This document shows positions 38,501-50,453 of a stretch of 64,000 nucleotides of DNA, piece after piece. Both the position numbers and the translations under genes were made by a program. The DNA is from Parasponia andersonii (Eukaryota; Streptophyta; Magnoliopsida; Rosales; Cannabaceae). The notes below the pieces were generated by a model that had not been told where the DNA came from, did not search any database, and worked only from the letters and a program-made list of their open reading frames with translations. The stretch lies in NCBI GenBank assembly GCA_002914805.1, contig JXTB01000261.1, positions 77,411 to 141,410 of the forward strand, read 5' to 3'. Every line of letters starts with the position of its first letter. The stretch's first letter is position 1.

Positions 38501-39074
38501 CTCCAAAGTACGCCCAGCATTTGCCAAGACCGTCGAAATAGTTCCACTTGTGCTCACGGGCTTACCAACAGGATCAGCCCCAGCACTTGTAAGAACTGTC
38601 TGTGACTGGCCTGGCTCGGATTCAGTTTTTGCATCTCCATCTTCAATTGAACTGCAAAGGAAAGTGACACCAAAAAAAAAAAAGAAAAAAATTAGAGAGC
38701 ATCACACATCCTTATTCCCGTTCAAGGATATAACACTTCCTCAGACAAAATGCAAAATATTGTCACAATTATTGCAGGAGACATAGAACGAGAGTAGGCT
38801 GATTCTTAAGACCAATTATTGTCACAATTACATAAAATATCTGTTTTTTCTTTCTGGTTTTTGGGATGGAAATTAGTTAAGATTAGAACATAAACCTCTC
38901 TTCGGCAGCCGAAGATGCAGCTTGGCTTGTGTCGGTGGAAACGGAGGGCGGAACCTCATTAATCTCTCTGGTACCATCTGAGATATAACATTATACAACA
39001 AAACAAACAAACTAATGAGTTAACACGATGATTTTTATAGTTGTTAACAGCCGTACGTTGAAAAATGCTATGCG

Positions 39075-39115
<41 letters not shown>

Positions 39116-39320
39116 AGGCAAGCAGGTTAACAAAAGTAATGAAGAGTAAATTAAATGGGAATTATGAAGAAGAAGAAGAAGAAGAAGAAGAAGAAGGAGC
39201 ATATTAACCTAAATAAGACTGAATAGCCTTCTGAAGGTCAGGGTACTTCTTTCCAGAACATTCCTTGAGCATCGACTCGAATGCCCGCGTTACGAAACCC
39301 CCGGCTGCACCTCCCGCCAT
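26592..39320 (-). CDS. BIG5: ARF guanine-nucleotide exchange factor, BIG5/MIN7/BEN1 type (Sec7)
   Basis: A 33-exon gene encoding 1,783 residues (5,352 nt). Exons: 39209-39320, 38896-38977, 38408-38651, 37848-37969, 37705-37763, 37343-37400, 37169-37253, 36821-37024, 36605-36663, 36412-36481, 36266-36334, 35730-35852, 35587-35640, 35389-35477, 35170-35266, 34952-35050, 34629-34829, 34398-34508, 34137-34321, 33201-33827, 32526-32943, 31789-32028, 31514-31637, 31254-31402, 30300-30656, 29836-30002, 29515-29765, 29041-29219, 28611-28727, 28119-28255, 27711-28014, 27127-27222, 26592-26654. The Sec7 domain starts near residue 610. Its glutamic finger is Glu694 in [11 protein letters not shown], and the second motif is NTDAHNP (734-740). 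Flanking regions are the long alpha-helical DCB/HUS and HDS parts. The N-terminus [20 protein letters not shown] resembles Arabidopsis BIG5 and not BIG1-4. The family loads GTP on ARFs at the trans-Golgi/early endosome; Arabidopsis BIG5 acts in recycling and immunity. No lesion is seen. Confidence 0.95.
39077..39197. repeat. GA and GAA microsatellites in BIG5 intron 1
   Basis: A (GA)n run at about 39077-39109 is followed by a (GAA)n run at about 39165-39197, next to the exon 1 donor. On the sense strand they read as CT and TTC tracts. Confidence 0.9.
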
Positions 39321-39344
39321 CTCTTTCTTTTCAACCACCAATTC

Positions 39345-39493
39345 CTGCAATTCAACCCAATTTACAACCACAAAACTTGTAAATCAAAGCATCATCATAC
39401 CGGATCGAAAGCCGTTGAGCCGAGATCCGATACACGAATCAACCGCCATATCTAGACACAGAGAGAGAGAGAGAGAGACAAACAAGTAAGTAC
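39345..39493 (-). other. Probable 5'-UTR intron of BIG5
   Basis: On the minus strand a donor GGTACTTACTTG follows CAAATCGAA, and an acceptor TTGCAG lies 24 nt before the ATG at 39320. The spacing and GT-AG ends fit a 149-bp leader intron. cDNA would be needed to prove it. Confidence 0.6.
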
Positions 39494-39753
39494 CTTCGAT
39501 TTGAATAGTTGTTAATGAGAGGAGAGAGAGAATTGAGAGATCTGAAAAGGAAGGTGAATAAGAAAGAATATTATATAGATAGATGTGAATAGATGAGATC
39601 TGCCTCGGCCGATATCCCTGCAATGATCTAGTTTAGACTGTGTTTCACTCTTCTACTGGTCTTCTCTCATTAAGCTGGGAGCCTCGGACATTTCCACTTC
39701 CCACTCGGGGCCTGAGAGAGATTTGACAAAAACGACGACATTCAGAATTGAGT

Positions 39754-39763
39754 TTTATTTATA
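39754..39763 (-). promoter_or_regulatory. Candidate TATA box for BIG5
   Basis: The minus strand reads TATAAATAAAA about 440 bp upstream of the start codon. With the proposed leader intron removed the distance is reasonable, but AT-rich DNA makes chance matches common. Confidence 0.3.
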
Positions 39764-40574
39764 CGGAGGGGAAAAAAAACAAAAAAAAAAAAAAAGAGTA
39801 AAAATATTAAAAATAGAACATCAGAAAAATCACAGTTTGTCGATCTAAAAAATTGTTACAAGTCGTTTCAATATTAATTGTTTTGCTAGTAAACGACGTG
39901 TCGACTTCAGTCTAATAGTTCCTTGTCGTTTTATCTGGTGATCCTCCCCGTCATTTGTCGTTTCAAGTTTTGCTGACTTAGAAGGACATTTTGTTTTGTT
40001 GTACTTATTTTTGTTCTATTAAGCTGAGAAACGACAACATTGAAAAGTAATAATGATAAAAGACGAGTCGTTTAGTCGTAATCATAAAGTTATATGTCCT
40101 ATTTTGTAAAACACTACAACTTATTAAGTTTAGTTGACGTACTTAATACAAAATTGACTTGGATTGGTACCATTAATTAATTTTTTATCAAAATATATCA
40201 TAAAAATTAAATATTTATTTCATAAAAGATTTTTTTTTCAATATATTTTCTTATAAATAAACTGAAAACAATAAACTAAAGACCTAATTTTTCTTATTAA
40301 AGCAAACTAAAGTGAAAAAAAAGGTAAGCTAATAATTATATAATATTTAAAGGCTTATTTGATAGGTGGGATTAGATTAGACTGAACTATTGTTTATGAT
40401 TGGATTGAATATTAGTACTAATTGACTTGTTCAGTGGAGTATAGAACTCAAAATGGGATTAAATAAAATAGCAGCAAAGAAAATTGTTAGGGCTCACGTT
40501 ATTTGAATTGTGTAATAAAATAATCAAGAGAAAATTAGGTTTTTTAAAGCATTCTTAGAAAAAAAAAAAGTACT

Positions 40575-40858
40575 ATTGAAAAATACGGTTGCCTATATTT
40601 TTTTTATTTCTAATACTATTTTTATTTGAAAAATACTATTTTCTTAAAATCCATTAGAAAAATAATATTTTTCTTAAAATAGAAATTGATAACTAGTAAC
40701 CAAAAATATTTATAACTTGTAACTAATAATAATTTTAAATATGGTTTTTTTCTAGAAAAAATTAAAGCTGATATTTTTCAAATAAAAATCATAAAAAGCC
40801 CCTAACCTCCGTATTTTTGTAATTCTTTTAGGTTCGTATAGGTTAAATTGTTAGAAAC
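40575..40858. mobile_element. MITE-like inverted-repeat element, copy 2
   Basis: It begins GAAAAATACGGTTGCC and ends CTCCGTATTTTTGTAATTC followed by TTAAATTGTTAGAAAC, the same terminal block as copy 1 at 22054-22386. The AT-rich middle shares AACTAGTAACCAAAAATAT with copy 1. Confidence 0.6.
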
Positions 40859-43034
40859 CTAATAACTAATAAAGCTTTTTATCGCTAGTCACAAGCTTAA
40901 CCCAAATTACGTGGTTGAATATCAGCTTTTTATTTTTGTATGTGTAACATAATAAATGTGATAATTTATCTTATCACAAAAAATCACTTACCCGTGATAA
41001 ACTTACAACTCGGAATAAATAGTAGTGCTCATAAATAATAGATAAAAATTGTATGAGACTTATATTTATTCGGAAGTGAATTAAATAAAAAAGTGAGTAG
41101 AAAAGGAAATTGTGGGGCCTAATTTTTTAGAAATGAAAGAGAAAGTGGGGGACTATTTTAACCCAAATATAGGATGAGTTAAAAATAGTCTTCCTCCAAA
41201 TGTACTATTTTATCCTATCGCTAAATAGTATAAATATAAAGCGGGTATGGTCATGCTAAGTTGACCTATATTAGATAAGCTCATGCAGGTTTTGTGCTGG
41301 GCCTAGGCACGATTTACAAGCTCATCTCACATTTTATGTTGTCCTAAGTGGGTCGAATATGGATAAAAAATATGAGACTAATTTTGTTATTATTCTATAC
41401 TTTAAAATATTAAATATGCGCTTATATGATCTAAAACTCATTTATTTTATTTTAAATTTGAATAAATTAAAAATAATTAAAAATAATTAATTAAATAATA
41501 TTAAAATATATATATAATATTTAATTAAGAAATATATTTAAAATTATATATAAATTAATTAAATATGGGCATATTGCTTAAGCCTAATTCGACCCCTACT
41601 ATGTGTAACAAATCGACCCAGGCCACACTAGTGTGGACAATATCGAGTCAATATCATGCTTTTTCTTCAGAATATGGATTGATTCATAAAATTCGACCTA
41701 TATTGACATCTTTACTAAATAGTACCACCATTAATTATGCACCAAACAAAATAATTCACCTATCCAAATAAGTCATAAAAGTGTTATAATATATCATATT
41801 AATGGCATTTTCATTAAACAGATGATTCATAAATAATACAAATTCTACACGATACAAATGAATCGACACAAATTATCACCCATAATTTACTGTCATTTGG
41901 TGGGCTAAACCGATGTTTGCCTTAGTAAATCTCTTCTAAATGTTTAATGTAGTTTAACTCTCAAAAAAAAAAAAAAAAACCTTCTTCATAATTGAACGAT
42001 ATCTCAAAAAATAAACTTACAAACAAAATAGTCTCAACAACAAGCAGTACTGATGCAAAATCTTACTGTCGTCAAACTATAGAAACTATAGAAACGACAT
42101 GTTGTTTCCAATTCACGACTTGATGTCCACATCTGAAAAACGATATATCGTATTCTGCTTAAAAAGTTCTATTTATCACTTGACTGCTAATCATCTTGAT
42201 TTTTTTAAGGGATTTTTTCCAAGGAATATTAAAAATTAAAATATAGTTTTCTGAAATTCATATTAAATCCACTCCTAAGACAAAAAGAATCTTGTTATCA
42301 TTTATTTTCCTTTCTATGTCCTGCATCTTTGTTAACTAGAATAAAGTACACGCTTTAAGGGTGGGAAAGATTGAAGTGAAAGTCACAAAAAAAAAAAAAA
42401 ATGATATTGGGTCACAAATTGCCTCGTATTCGTTTAATTTCCTTTGTTTCCCAGCATTTTACGAGTACTTACGACCTCTTTTTTTTTTTTGGCTATTTAG
42501 AAATGAATCCTCCAAGTTTTTATCGACATTAATGAATGAAAATCATGTTCATTTAAGTGTTTTTAAGGATCAAATGTTGATAACCTCCAAACATACTGGA
42601 GTTGTCTTTTACCAAAATAAATTTAAAATAAAAATAAACGAATAAATATAGATCAATAATACAAAAAAATATTAAGTTACAAAACCACAAAAATAAAATG
42701 TCCAAAAAAATTTGAAAGTGGGATAAATGGTTAATCATGGTAGAACACAAATAAATAACCTTCTGATCTAAAACTTAATTAAAATAAAAGGCAAATAATT
42801 GGACCCGAAATACATTATGCATCCGTAAGCACAAACTCTCTACGCACAAATTCTAAAATGGAGCAGAGAATCAGAACACCATTCCCTTTCACCATTGCCG
42901 ATCAAATAAAATCTTAAAAATATTAATAAATATAAAAAAATATTCCCCAATTTTCCCAAAACCATCCCTCCAATCCCCCCCCCCCCCAAAAAAAAAAAAA
43001 ACTCTGATCGATCAATGGAGGTAGTATCAATCAA

Positions 43035-43664
43035 TCACAACAGCAGATCGTCCCCAAAGAGGTAGAGGAGGCGTTCGACGGCCCAGCTGGGCTGCGATCT
43101 GGCCGCGGCCAGGCTCAAGCTCTGCGACTGGGCCTGAGTCAGAAACGGCGCCCGGCAGAGCGGGCAAGACTTGCGGTGAGGGTCCTGATGGTGGTGGTGG
43201 TCGTGATCGAGCCACCGGTCGAGGCATTCGCGGTGGAAGACGTGGCGGCAGTTCCTGAGCTCCCTCACCTCGTCGCTCCTGCTCAGATGGCTCAGGCACA
43301 CGGCGCACGTGTCCCAGTGCCCGTTCTCGCACGGGAACCGCTCCGTGATTTCCCCGAACGTGGTCAGAACCAGGTTGTCTCTGATCAACTGAGTCGAAGG
43401 AGGAGGAGAAGAAGAAGAAGAGGGAGATAGTGGCGGAGAAGGGAATGGAGGGTTTTCAGATTCTAAGAAATTGGGGTTTGAATTGGGAGAAGAAGAAGAT
43501 GAAGATGAAGAAGAAGAAGAAGAAGAAGAAGAAGAACGGGTTCTGTTTCTGAATCTAAGGGCCCAAGAGAAGACCCATCTGGATACCGCGATTATAAGAG
43601 CTGCTTTGTATAACATATGGGTTACGATTAAGCTTGACGATAGATCATCCGCAAACAAACCCAT
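43035..43664 (-). CDS. RING-H2 zinc finger protein, probable membrane E3 ubiquitin ligase
   Basis: This is a single-exon gene of 209 residues. I chose the ATG at 43664 (MGLFADD) because it gives a compact protein like other small plant RING-H2 proteins; an upstream in-frame ATG at 43727 would add 21 hydrophobic residues. A hydrophobic segment at about 12-35 is a likely membrane anchor. A pure serine run follows at 44-59, encoded by a GAA/TCT microsatellite. The RING-H2 finger uses C120, C123, C139, H141, H144, C147, C167 and C170. The loop between C147 and C167 carries a His-rich insert (DHDHHHHQDPH) and is longer than usual. RING-H2 fingers recruit E2 enzymes for ubiquitin transfer. The substrate is unknown. 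The RHA/XERICO-like class is a guess from size and architecture. Confidence 0.9.
   Translation of the reverse strand: MGLFADDLSSSLIVTHMLYKAALIIAVSRWVFSWALRFRNRTRSSSSSSSSSSSSSSSSPNSNPNFLESENPPFPSPPLSPSSSSSPPPSTQLIRDNLVLTTFGEITERFPCENGHWDTCAVCLSHLSRSDEVRELRNCRHVFHRECLDRWLDHDHHHHQDPHRKSCPLCRAPFLTQAQSQSLSLAAARSQPSWAVERLLYLFGDDLLL
43485..43536. repeat. (GAA)n microsatellite coding for the serine run
   Basis: Repeated AGAAGA on the plus strand reads as TCT/TCC serine codons on the minus strand. Length variation would change the serine tract without shifting frame. Confidence 0.85.
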
Positions 43665-44265
43665 TGGAAAAAGAAAGCTCAAAAAACAAATAAGCTTAAG
43701 CTTAGCAAAGACTACTACCACTAACAATGGAGGCAGGAGGAGGAAGAGGAAAAGGGGAAGATCTTAAGTTTTTTTGGTTTCCTTATAAAGACTCGTAAAG
43801 TTGAAGAAGGGAATCTCTTTTTCCTTTTTTTTTTTTTTTTAATCTTTACTTTAATTTTTCGTATTTTTGCTTTTAATTTTTTTTTTGTTGGAGATGGCTT
43901 CCCAATTGCCAAGACTAGTGGTGTCAATGACTCCGCAAGGGGTCATCGGTGTCCAATGTGTGTGCCTGTCCACGTCACATGGGCGGTGCGTTGGCTCTAT
44001 TGCTTAAGCTTTCCTTTTCCTTCGGAGCCAGCTTTTCTTTTCTTTAGATTTTCTAATATGAAAGCTTTACATATTATATGTAAAAGTTAAAAGCAGCTTG
44101 GATCTGCTCAGCTTAAAGAGGACTAAGCCAATCTTTCCACTTCTTTATTATGAATTATCAGCACCTCAATATCACTAGCATCAGTGCCCAACCCAACATA
44201 AGATGGTAAATAAACTCCTCTAATTAGCAACATATTTACAGTTGTATTACTTATGTGTATAACTC

Positions 44266-44270
<5 letters not shown>

Positions 44271-44306
<36 letters not shown>
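44271..44306. repeat. (GA)n microsatellite
   Basis: An uninterrupted run of GA dinucleotides. Confidence 0.95.
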
Positions 44307-44308
<2 letters not shown>

Positions 44309-44606
44309 TAGACCAAATTGTTAGGTTGAACAGAAAGGCTTTCCATTCCATCCCAGCGCAAGCAGACAGGTCTACTTAATTGTCATGATACGTGAGCATG
44401 ACATGAACCAATGGAGAGTGTTGTTTCGTACCATCCTAGTCAGATCCCACGAAGACCACTATCATTTTCATAATGTATTGCCCAAGTTGCACGACGGTAT
44501 ACTCGGGAAGATCATGCGTATTTAAATGGTGGTCTCGATCCATTTCGTATCTGTGTGGATCTTAGAAGACTGTCATAGTCCAGAATCGTAGTGAATGTAA
44601 ATCCAT

Positions 44607-44880
44607 CCCGCCCATAAGGATAATATATGGGTTATTGAACGTGGACCCCTTAACGAAGATGCTAGACCCTTAACGGAAAGATTATAATGCTATGTGGACC
44701 CCGCCCATAGGGGTAATATGGGAGCTATTGAATGTGGACCTCCTAGCATATGGGCGGGGTAACATGGGGGCTATTGAATGTGGACCCCTCCTCGCTAGAC
44801 CTTTAACGGGAGGAAATTATAATGCCCCAAGTCCTATGCTCTGGGATTGTAATGCCCCAAATCCTATATTAGGTATGCTC
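44607..44880. repeat. Degenerate tandem repeat cluster
   Basis: Blocks of the form CCCGCCCATA...GTAATATGGG..CTATTGAATGTGGACC recur about three times (near 44607, 44700 and 44750) with TAGACCYTTAACGG and ATTATAATGC modules between them. AAGATCATGSGTATTTAAA occurs at both 44510 and 44885. It looks like an eroded transposon or local duplication. Confidence 0.55.
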
Positions 44881-45568
44881 TGAGAAGATCATGGGTATTT
44901 AAACCATGTTTTATCAACCTAATACCTTATCAGTGTGGCTCATATAATCATAAAAACGCATGTATAAACAACATTGAACTCATTACCGAAAAAAAAAAAA
45001 CAAAAAACAAAAAACATCATTGAACATGTCCCGCCCGACCTCCACCTCCCAAGAAAGATAAAAAGTAGTAAACGAAAAAGAGAGAGAGATTAGACTTATC
45101 CATGGCTCTAGCATCATCCACAATTTATCTCTGACCGTGCCTTTGATTTTTTCAGCCAACAAACTTTGAAACAAAAGGTGCTGACGATTAAAGTTAAGCA
45201 TATGCTCTTTTCTCCTTTCCGCAAACACCGAGCCTGTAACATTGGAAAATGTACTGCATATATATATGCGCATATTTTCGATTCTTATCTGCAAACGAAG
45301 TTTAGGCCATTTGGAAAAGAAGGGCATATTAAGCAAGTCCTTTCTTTAATACTTTACTGAACAATCGAAGAGAAAAATTCTACGTTGTTTCCTTATGAGG
45401 GACCCTCTTATTGGCACTCCCATGACTACTACCATGTTTCCTATTCCGTGCTTCTTACAGGATAATGCAAACGCACGTAGTAGTTTCTCAAGCGTTTTTC
45501 ATAAGAGGAAACTGGTAAGTAGCTTAAAGTCGCGAAGTAAAAAAAAAACTTATACAGAACTCTCAGCT

Positions 45569-47837
45569 TTACTGCTGGCCCAACTGCTCAGTTTCTTTCT
45601 TCTTCTCTCGCATCTTATATTGCAAAGTAGCAGGAGCACAATCCAGTGGAGTTTCCCCTGAAACAAAAGGCAACTAGTTAAGATCTGACCCAGCACAAAA
45701 TTTATGAGACTCATGTTGCTTGCCAGTTTGTGACTAGCTCTAGCAGTGCTCTATCTCAATTCTAGGAGGTAGGAAAATGTTCGGCTAACTCAACATGACA
45801 ACATAAACATTTTACTACACAAGGCAGCCAACACTCACGTGCAGCACACCGTCATGGGATTCATGTCCTTAAAAATGACCTCCATTGGTAAGTAAGCAAC
45901 CAAAACTATACTTTTAAGAGGGCCAAGCATTGATTGATTACCTTGAGCATTCTTATAGTTCAGGTTGGCTCCACTGTCCATCAGGGCAAAAGCTATCTCA
46001 GTTCGATTAAAAACTGCAGCCTGCACCCCGTTAATTAAGAACTTAGTATCATATAAATCAAAGCATAATAAGTAACTGCATAGACAAGATGCAACACAAC
46101 CCACATCCCTTTTCCCATTTCCCCCAAATCGCCACGACATCTGACACCACACCCAAAAAGAGAGAAGTACCACATGTAGCAAAGATAACCCTTGCTTGTC
46201 TTGGTAATTTGCATCCACACCCTGCCAAAGCGAGAATCCATTAGTTTCCATCTTCACATATTAAATTTGTACCAAAATAGTAATTACCTGACTCAGAAGC
46301 TTCTTGACTGCAGCAGTGTCTCCATTCTTTATAGCTTCTCTCAATCCCTAAGTCGAAAACACAAATAATAATGCAAACAAAAAATTTACTTCTTGTACTA
46401 TTGGACATGAATGATACTTTAGTTTTAGATTAATAATTTACAACTTGTACCTCTCCATTGACGTCATAAGCCATCTGAGATTTATCTGATGTACCATTGT
46501 AGACTTGTCCACGATTGAAAACAGAACTGCTAATATGTGCAATTGAAGATATCAAAGAGTACATGAAGATCATAGTTCACATTGTGCTAAACAAACATGT
46601 CCAAACATCAAGGAATATCAAGTTAAAATAAATTATAGAATGTGGTAATCGTGAACACTGGAAAAGAGAAACGAATGCGAAAGTTCATGATGTCCATCCA
46701 GATTTCAGAAAGAATGAGTATCATACGGCAACTTATATAGAGCGTTTGGGTGAAACATCAGAAGAGTTTCTGGACTCTGAAAGCTCTTCCAAAGGAAGCC
46801 AGACTCGTGTGGCTTCTCTACAAAGAGCTTCAAAGTAAACATGAAAATTCTTTTTCTTTTTAATTTTAATGAAAATTTGTCTTTTTCCATATTTGGCCTC
46901 ATTTAAATAAATGACAAAAAAATAATACTTAGGTCCTAAAATTAAAATTTGAAATATGCCATTCACATAGTATACTAAAAGTTATGAATTAAACTTATCT
47001 TCTTCTACTGTATAAAAGCAGAAGTACAAGCTATCCCAAACAAGCCCTTAGTCTACTTATAGAAAACTTCTCATCACAATTCAGGCTTCCCAAGAGTAGC
47101 AGTCAGAGAGAACCCGAACTAAAAACTATTAAATACGAACCAAAAAAATGTGAAGTTTTTAACCATTAATAGATGGATCATCAATAAATTCAGATTTCAT
47201 GATCATTCAGTACAGGGATAATTGTTAATTTTTTTTTTTTTAAAAAAATGACTTTTCTGCAGAATAAATGTAGAGGTACAATTGTAAACACAAGTCAAAA
47301 CTTGGGGTTTATTCTGCAGAAAGTCTATTTTTCCGGGTTTCTTTTTTTGCGGAGCAAAGACAAAAATCAAAATCACGAGAAGGAACCTACCTAGGCTTGC
47401 TATTTGATGTGGAACCTTTATTCTTTATAGCAGTTTCAGTTTTCTTTGGTTTTGGATTTGACTGAGGGACGGAGGTACATGAGGATTTCTTCTGCCACAG
47501 ATTATAACTAAATATATAAGGTAAATGTATTGTGCGGTTGAAACATCCAAAGAAACTGAACAACTTGTACCTGCGGGGGAAGCGCCTCTGTTGATGGGGC
47601 AGGAGCTTCACAAATGCATAGGGGCATTCCGCACTTACACTCTAAAACACCTACCACAGTGTGATGCTCTACAGTTGGTTCTGTCTTCATTTGTACATCA
47701 TCCCCGATGCTCAAACTAGAAACTGCATCTGTTACAGAATCAGCTTTATTTGAAGAAACCTGTACATTGTCTTGCCCAGGCCTGCAACAAAGCCAAAAAA
47801 CATAATTTTTTCAAAATAGAAGTAGGACCAATGAAAA

Positions 47838-47868
<31 letters not shown>

Positions 47869-49460
47869 TGAGAGAGAAAGAGATACAAAGATAGATAGAC
47901 AGAGAGACAGAGGGGGGAAAAAAGGGGAGAAGCTCCTCCAATAACCCAACATGACTAAGGTTGTTAATCATCCAGACAATGAACAAGAAAAAGCGAAAAG
48001 GCAATAGAAGCTGAACTCTCTAGTAAAGTGCTAAGACATGTTCCCAGGGTATGTCTTACTTTTTCAATCTAGAATAAGAAGCTGCAAAAGAAGAAATTAT
48101 ACTAGAAATCTCCCTCTTCGTCTGTGATTTGTTTCTTTGTATTATAATTCTCTTGCAAGTTCAATACTATTTTCCAGCTAGAGAAAATGAAAATTGACAA
48201 AAAATATGCATGAATGTCCATGATATTGCTCAGACACCAGCTATTTAGCCCATTTCTAGAAATATAACTGAGACTCCAATGTATTGTCAGTAAATAGTGG
48301 GACATAGTTCTCTGGAAATGAATCAATAAATAAGGCCATTTTTAAATTCTCATAACATATACTCAAATTTCAAGACCAACAAAATCCTAAATTCTCAAAT
48401 AATATCATATCAAGCTGGATTGTGTACCGTGAGGAGTCATTAAAACAATCAGCACAAACTCTGACAGCTGATTGAATGCCAAATTGCGGTAAAGCCTGAA
48501 TATGTGCAGAAAACACAATAGTCACCACAAAACCAGAGAACTTAAAAGAAACACAAAAAACAGGTAATGCGGAGGGGGACATCACAAACCATTTGATTTG
48601 AGGAATGTTCATTACACAATGTCCTCCCACAACATCGGCAATGATGCTGCAAAAGAGGAAAAAAGGGGGAAAAAAAATTAGTGATGGAGCGAAAAATTTT
48701 GGCTATGATGAAAAGAATCAATTCCAAACTTTAAGCTAATACCCAGCAGTAAAAACGAAATCATCCAAGCAAAACTACTACATGTCTATATTTTCAACAT
48801 AAAGGATCCATGAAGTTAGAGATGGTAGTAGCAAACGCCCGGAACTTAAATATTGAGGGGAAACCTTCAGTAAATTAGTGGGCTTGAGCCCTTGAAAACA
48901 AGTAGAGAATCAGAATCACCATTCTCAATCTAAACTTGATTAGATACATAGACCCATTACAATCTAAGATCTATCAATGAGGTTGGTTGTAAATAAAAAC
49001 AAGGATCCAGCCACTTCAATCCGGGGCTCATTCCATTTCCATCCCAAAAACAAAACTACCCAGTAACATTCCCACAACAAAAATGTTTTCTTGGACCAAC
49101 ATAGCCAAACCGTACAACAATCAGTATCAAAGATTATATAACCACGAATAGATGCCAACTTAAAAATCTTAAAAAAAAAAAAGCGTCATTAAGGGCTTAG
49201 GGATTAAGTCTTGAGATAAATCCAACTGAAACTAAATTCGCCAAAACCCAAATACATTTCTACGCAGGAAAAGTGGATAGCAATGATTAAACTCCAATTA
49301 AATCGAACTGAGCTAGATTAAGAGTCTATGAATTTGCATAAAAAATGTATAATTAAACATCAATTAGATAAGGGATGAGTGTTACGCGTCGCCTAAAGGT
49401 GTTGAAGCTGCATTTGCAGACATCGCAGCGCGCTGCTTCTTGGAACATTGGAGGTTCCAT
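45569..49460 (-). CDS. FYVE-type zinc finger / ankyrin-repeat protein
   Basis: Ten exons join in phase to 867 nt, 288 residues: 49386-49460, 48590-48646, 48428-48495, 47571-47781, 47391-47491, 46451-46526, 46288-46347, 46171-46221, 45942-46020 and 45569-45657. The start is MEPPMFQEAARCDVC. The FYVE-like finger (about 12-65) has CDVCKC, the basic RRRHHCRCCG patch that normally contacts PI3P, LCNEH, and VCADC. A polar linker contains a small cysteine cluster (CKCGMPLCICEAP). Two or more ankyrin repeats follow (ANYQDKQGLSLLHV; GANLNYKNAQGETPLDCAP), and a charged tail (REKKKETEQLGQQ) ends the protein. A role on endosomal membranes is inferred from the FYVE finger. The partner is unknown. Large introns explain why only fragments are visible as open frames. 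Confidence 0.88.
47842..47868. repeat. (AT)n microsatellite in FYVE-ankyrin intron
   Basis: A run of AT dinucleotides lies in the intron between exons 48428-48495 and 47571-47781. Confidence 0.85.
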
Positions 49461-49860
49461 CTCTCCTATAGGCTATAGATATAGATATAGGTATAGATAT
49501 GGATATAGATGTATTTGTGTATATATATACGAGTATGAACTGATGTATTGGTTTTTGGCCTGAGCTGCTGGTTGCAAAAGGGGTCCAAGTAAGGAGGATC
49601 TAAGGACGATGCTTCCAATTGTTTATAGTCTTCTATTTCATCTACCGCTTTGATCTTTACACTGAAACAGATTGAACGACAACCATGATCACCATGTCAT
49701 TGCTCTCTTCCTCATATTCGGACCCTCCAATTTCATATATGGTTTATTTTCGGGTCACCCATGAATTCATACCCCTGTCCAAAGTCTACACTACGATTCT
49801 TTTCTTCTTCTTTTTTTTTTTTTTAAGGGCAAATATAAGCAGGTACATAAATTGCCTTAA

Positions 49861-50144
49861 AAATATGTATATAAACAAGTAAATTATACATCCTTTGGAA
49901 AATAAGATTCCTTCAAATATATAAATTAATCATTTACTTCCAAAGAAACTACGGTAAAATCATCTGCAATTTCGTTAATTTCACAATACATGTATGTTGT
50001 TAATTTTAATACCAAAAAAGATAATAAGTTAAATACCTTTAATAATAGTTAAATGGTTGATTTAACGGTGTCGAATTGAGTGAATACTAATTCTAACTCC
50101 ATCAATGCACCTAAGGCCAACATTCTTAGTCATACTCGTATGAG
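49861..50144 (+). repeat. Direct repeat, copy 1
   Basis: It aligns over its whole length with 51232-51539. Shared blocks include AAACAAGTAAATTATAC, GGAAAATAAGATTCCTTC, TTTCACAATACATG and CACCTAAGGCCAACATTC. No coding potential is seen. Confidence 0.8.
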
Positions 50145-50453
50145 CAGAAATTTCATAAAATATGTTTGGAATGAGTTATATTTATAACCGTACGATCACT
50201 CGAATAAAATTTTAAAAAATATAATTATACTTCTTGAAAAGACTTAACTATTCTCAAATTTTAGACTAATTTTCTTTCACTATTTCTCGTTCTTCCCATT
50301 CTATTATTCTATGCGTCCTCTAAATCTTCAATATTCTCTCAATTAAATAATTTTCTTAATAATTAAAATCTAGAGAAATGTAATGGGTATAATATAAAAT
50401 AATTGGTATTAGAATTTCGTGATGTGCCGTAGTTTCATTCTGCATTCAAAATA

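Larger units (their letters stand above)
39494..43034. other. Gene-free region between BIG5 and RING-H2 gene
   Basis: The left end holds the BIG5 leader and promoter. The rest is AT-rich with homopolymers and one MITE (listed). The right end should contain the RING-H2 3' UTR. No supported gene. Confidence 0.65.
43665..45568. other. Intergenic DNA between RING-H2 and FYVE-ankyrin genes
   Basis: The left part is the RING-H2 promoter side. A (GA)n microsatellite lies at 44271-44306 and a degenerate repeat cluster at 44607-44880. The right end should be the 3' UTR of the FYVE-ankyrin gene. No gene seen. Confidence 0.6.

Noticed and set aside
47732..48004. Hydrophobic minus-strand frames with an Ile-Tyr run
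   Set aside because: They translate an (AT)n microsatellite in an intron of the FYVE-ankyrin gene.
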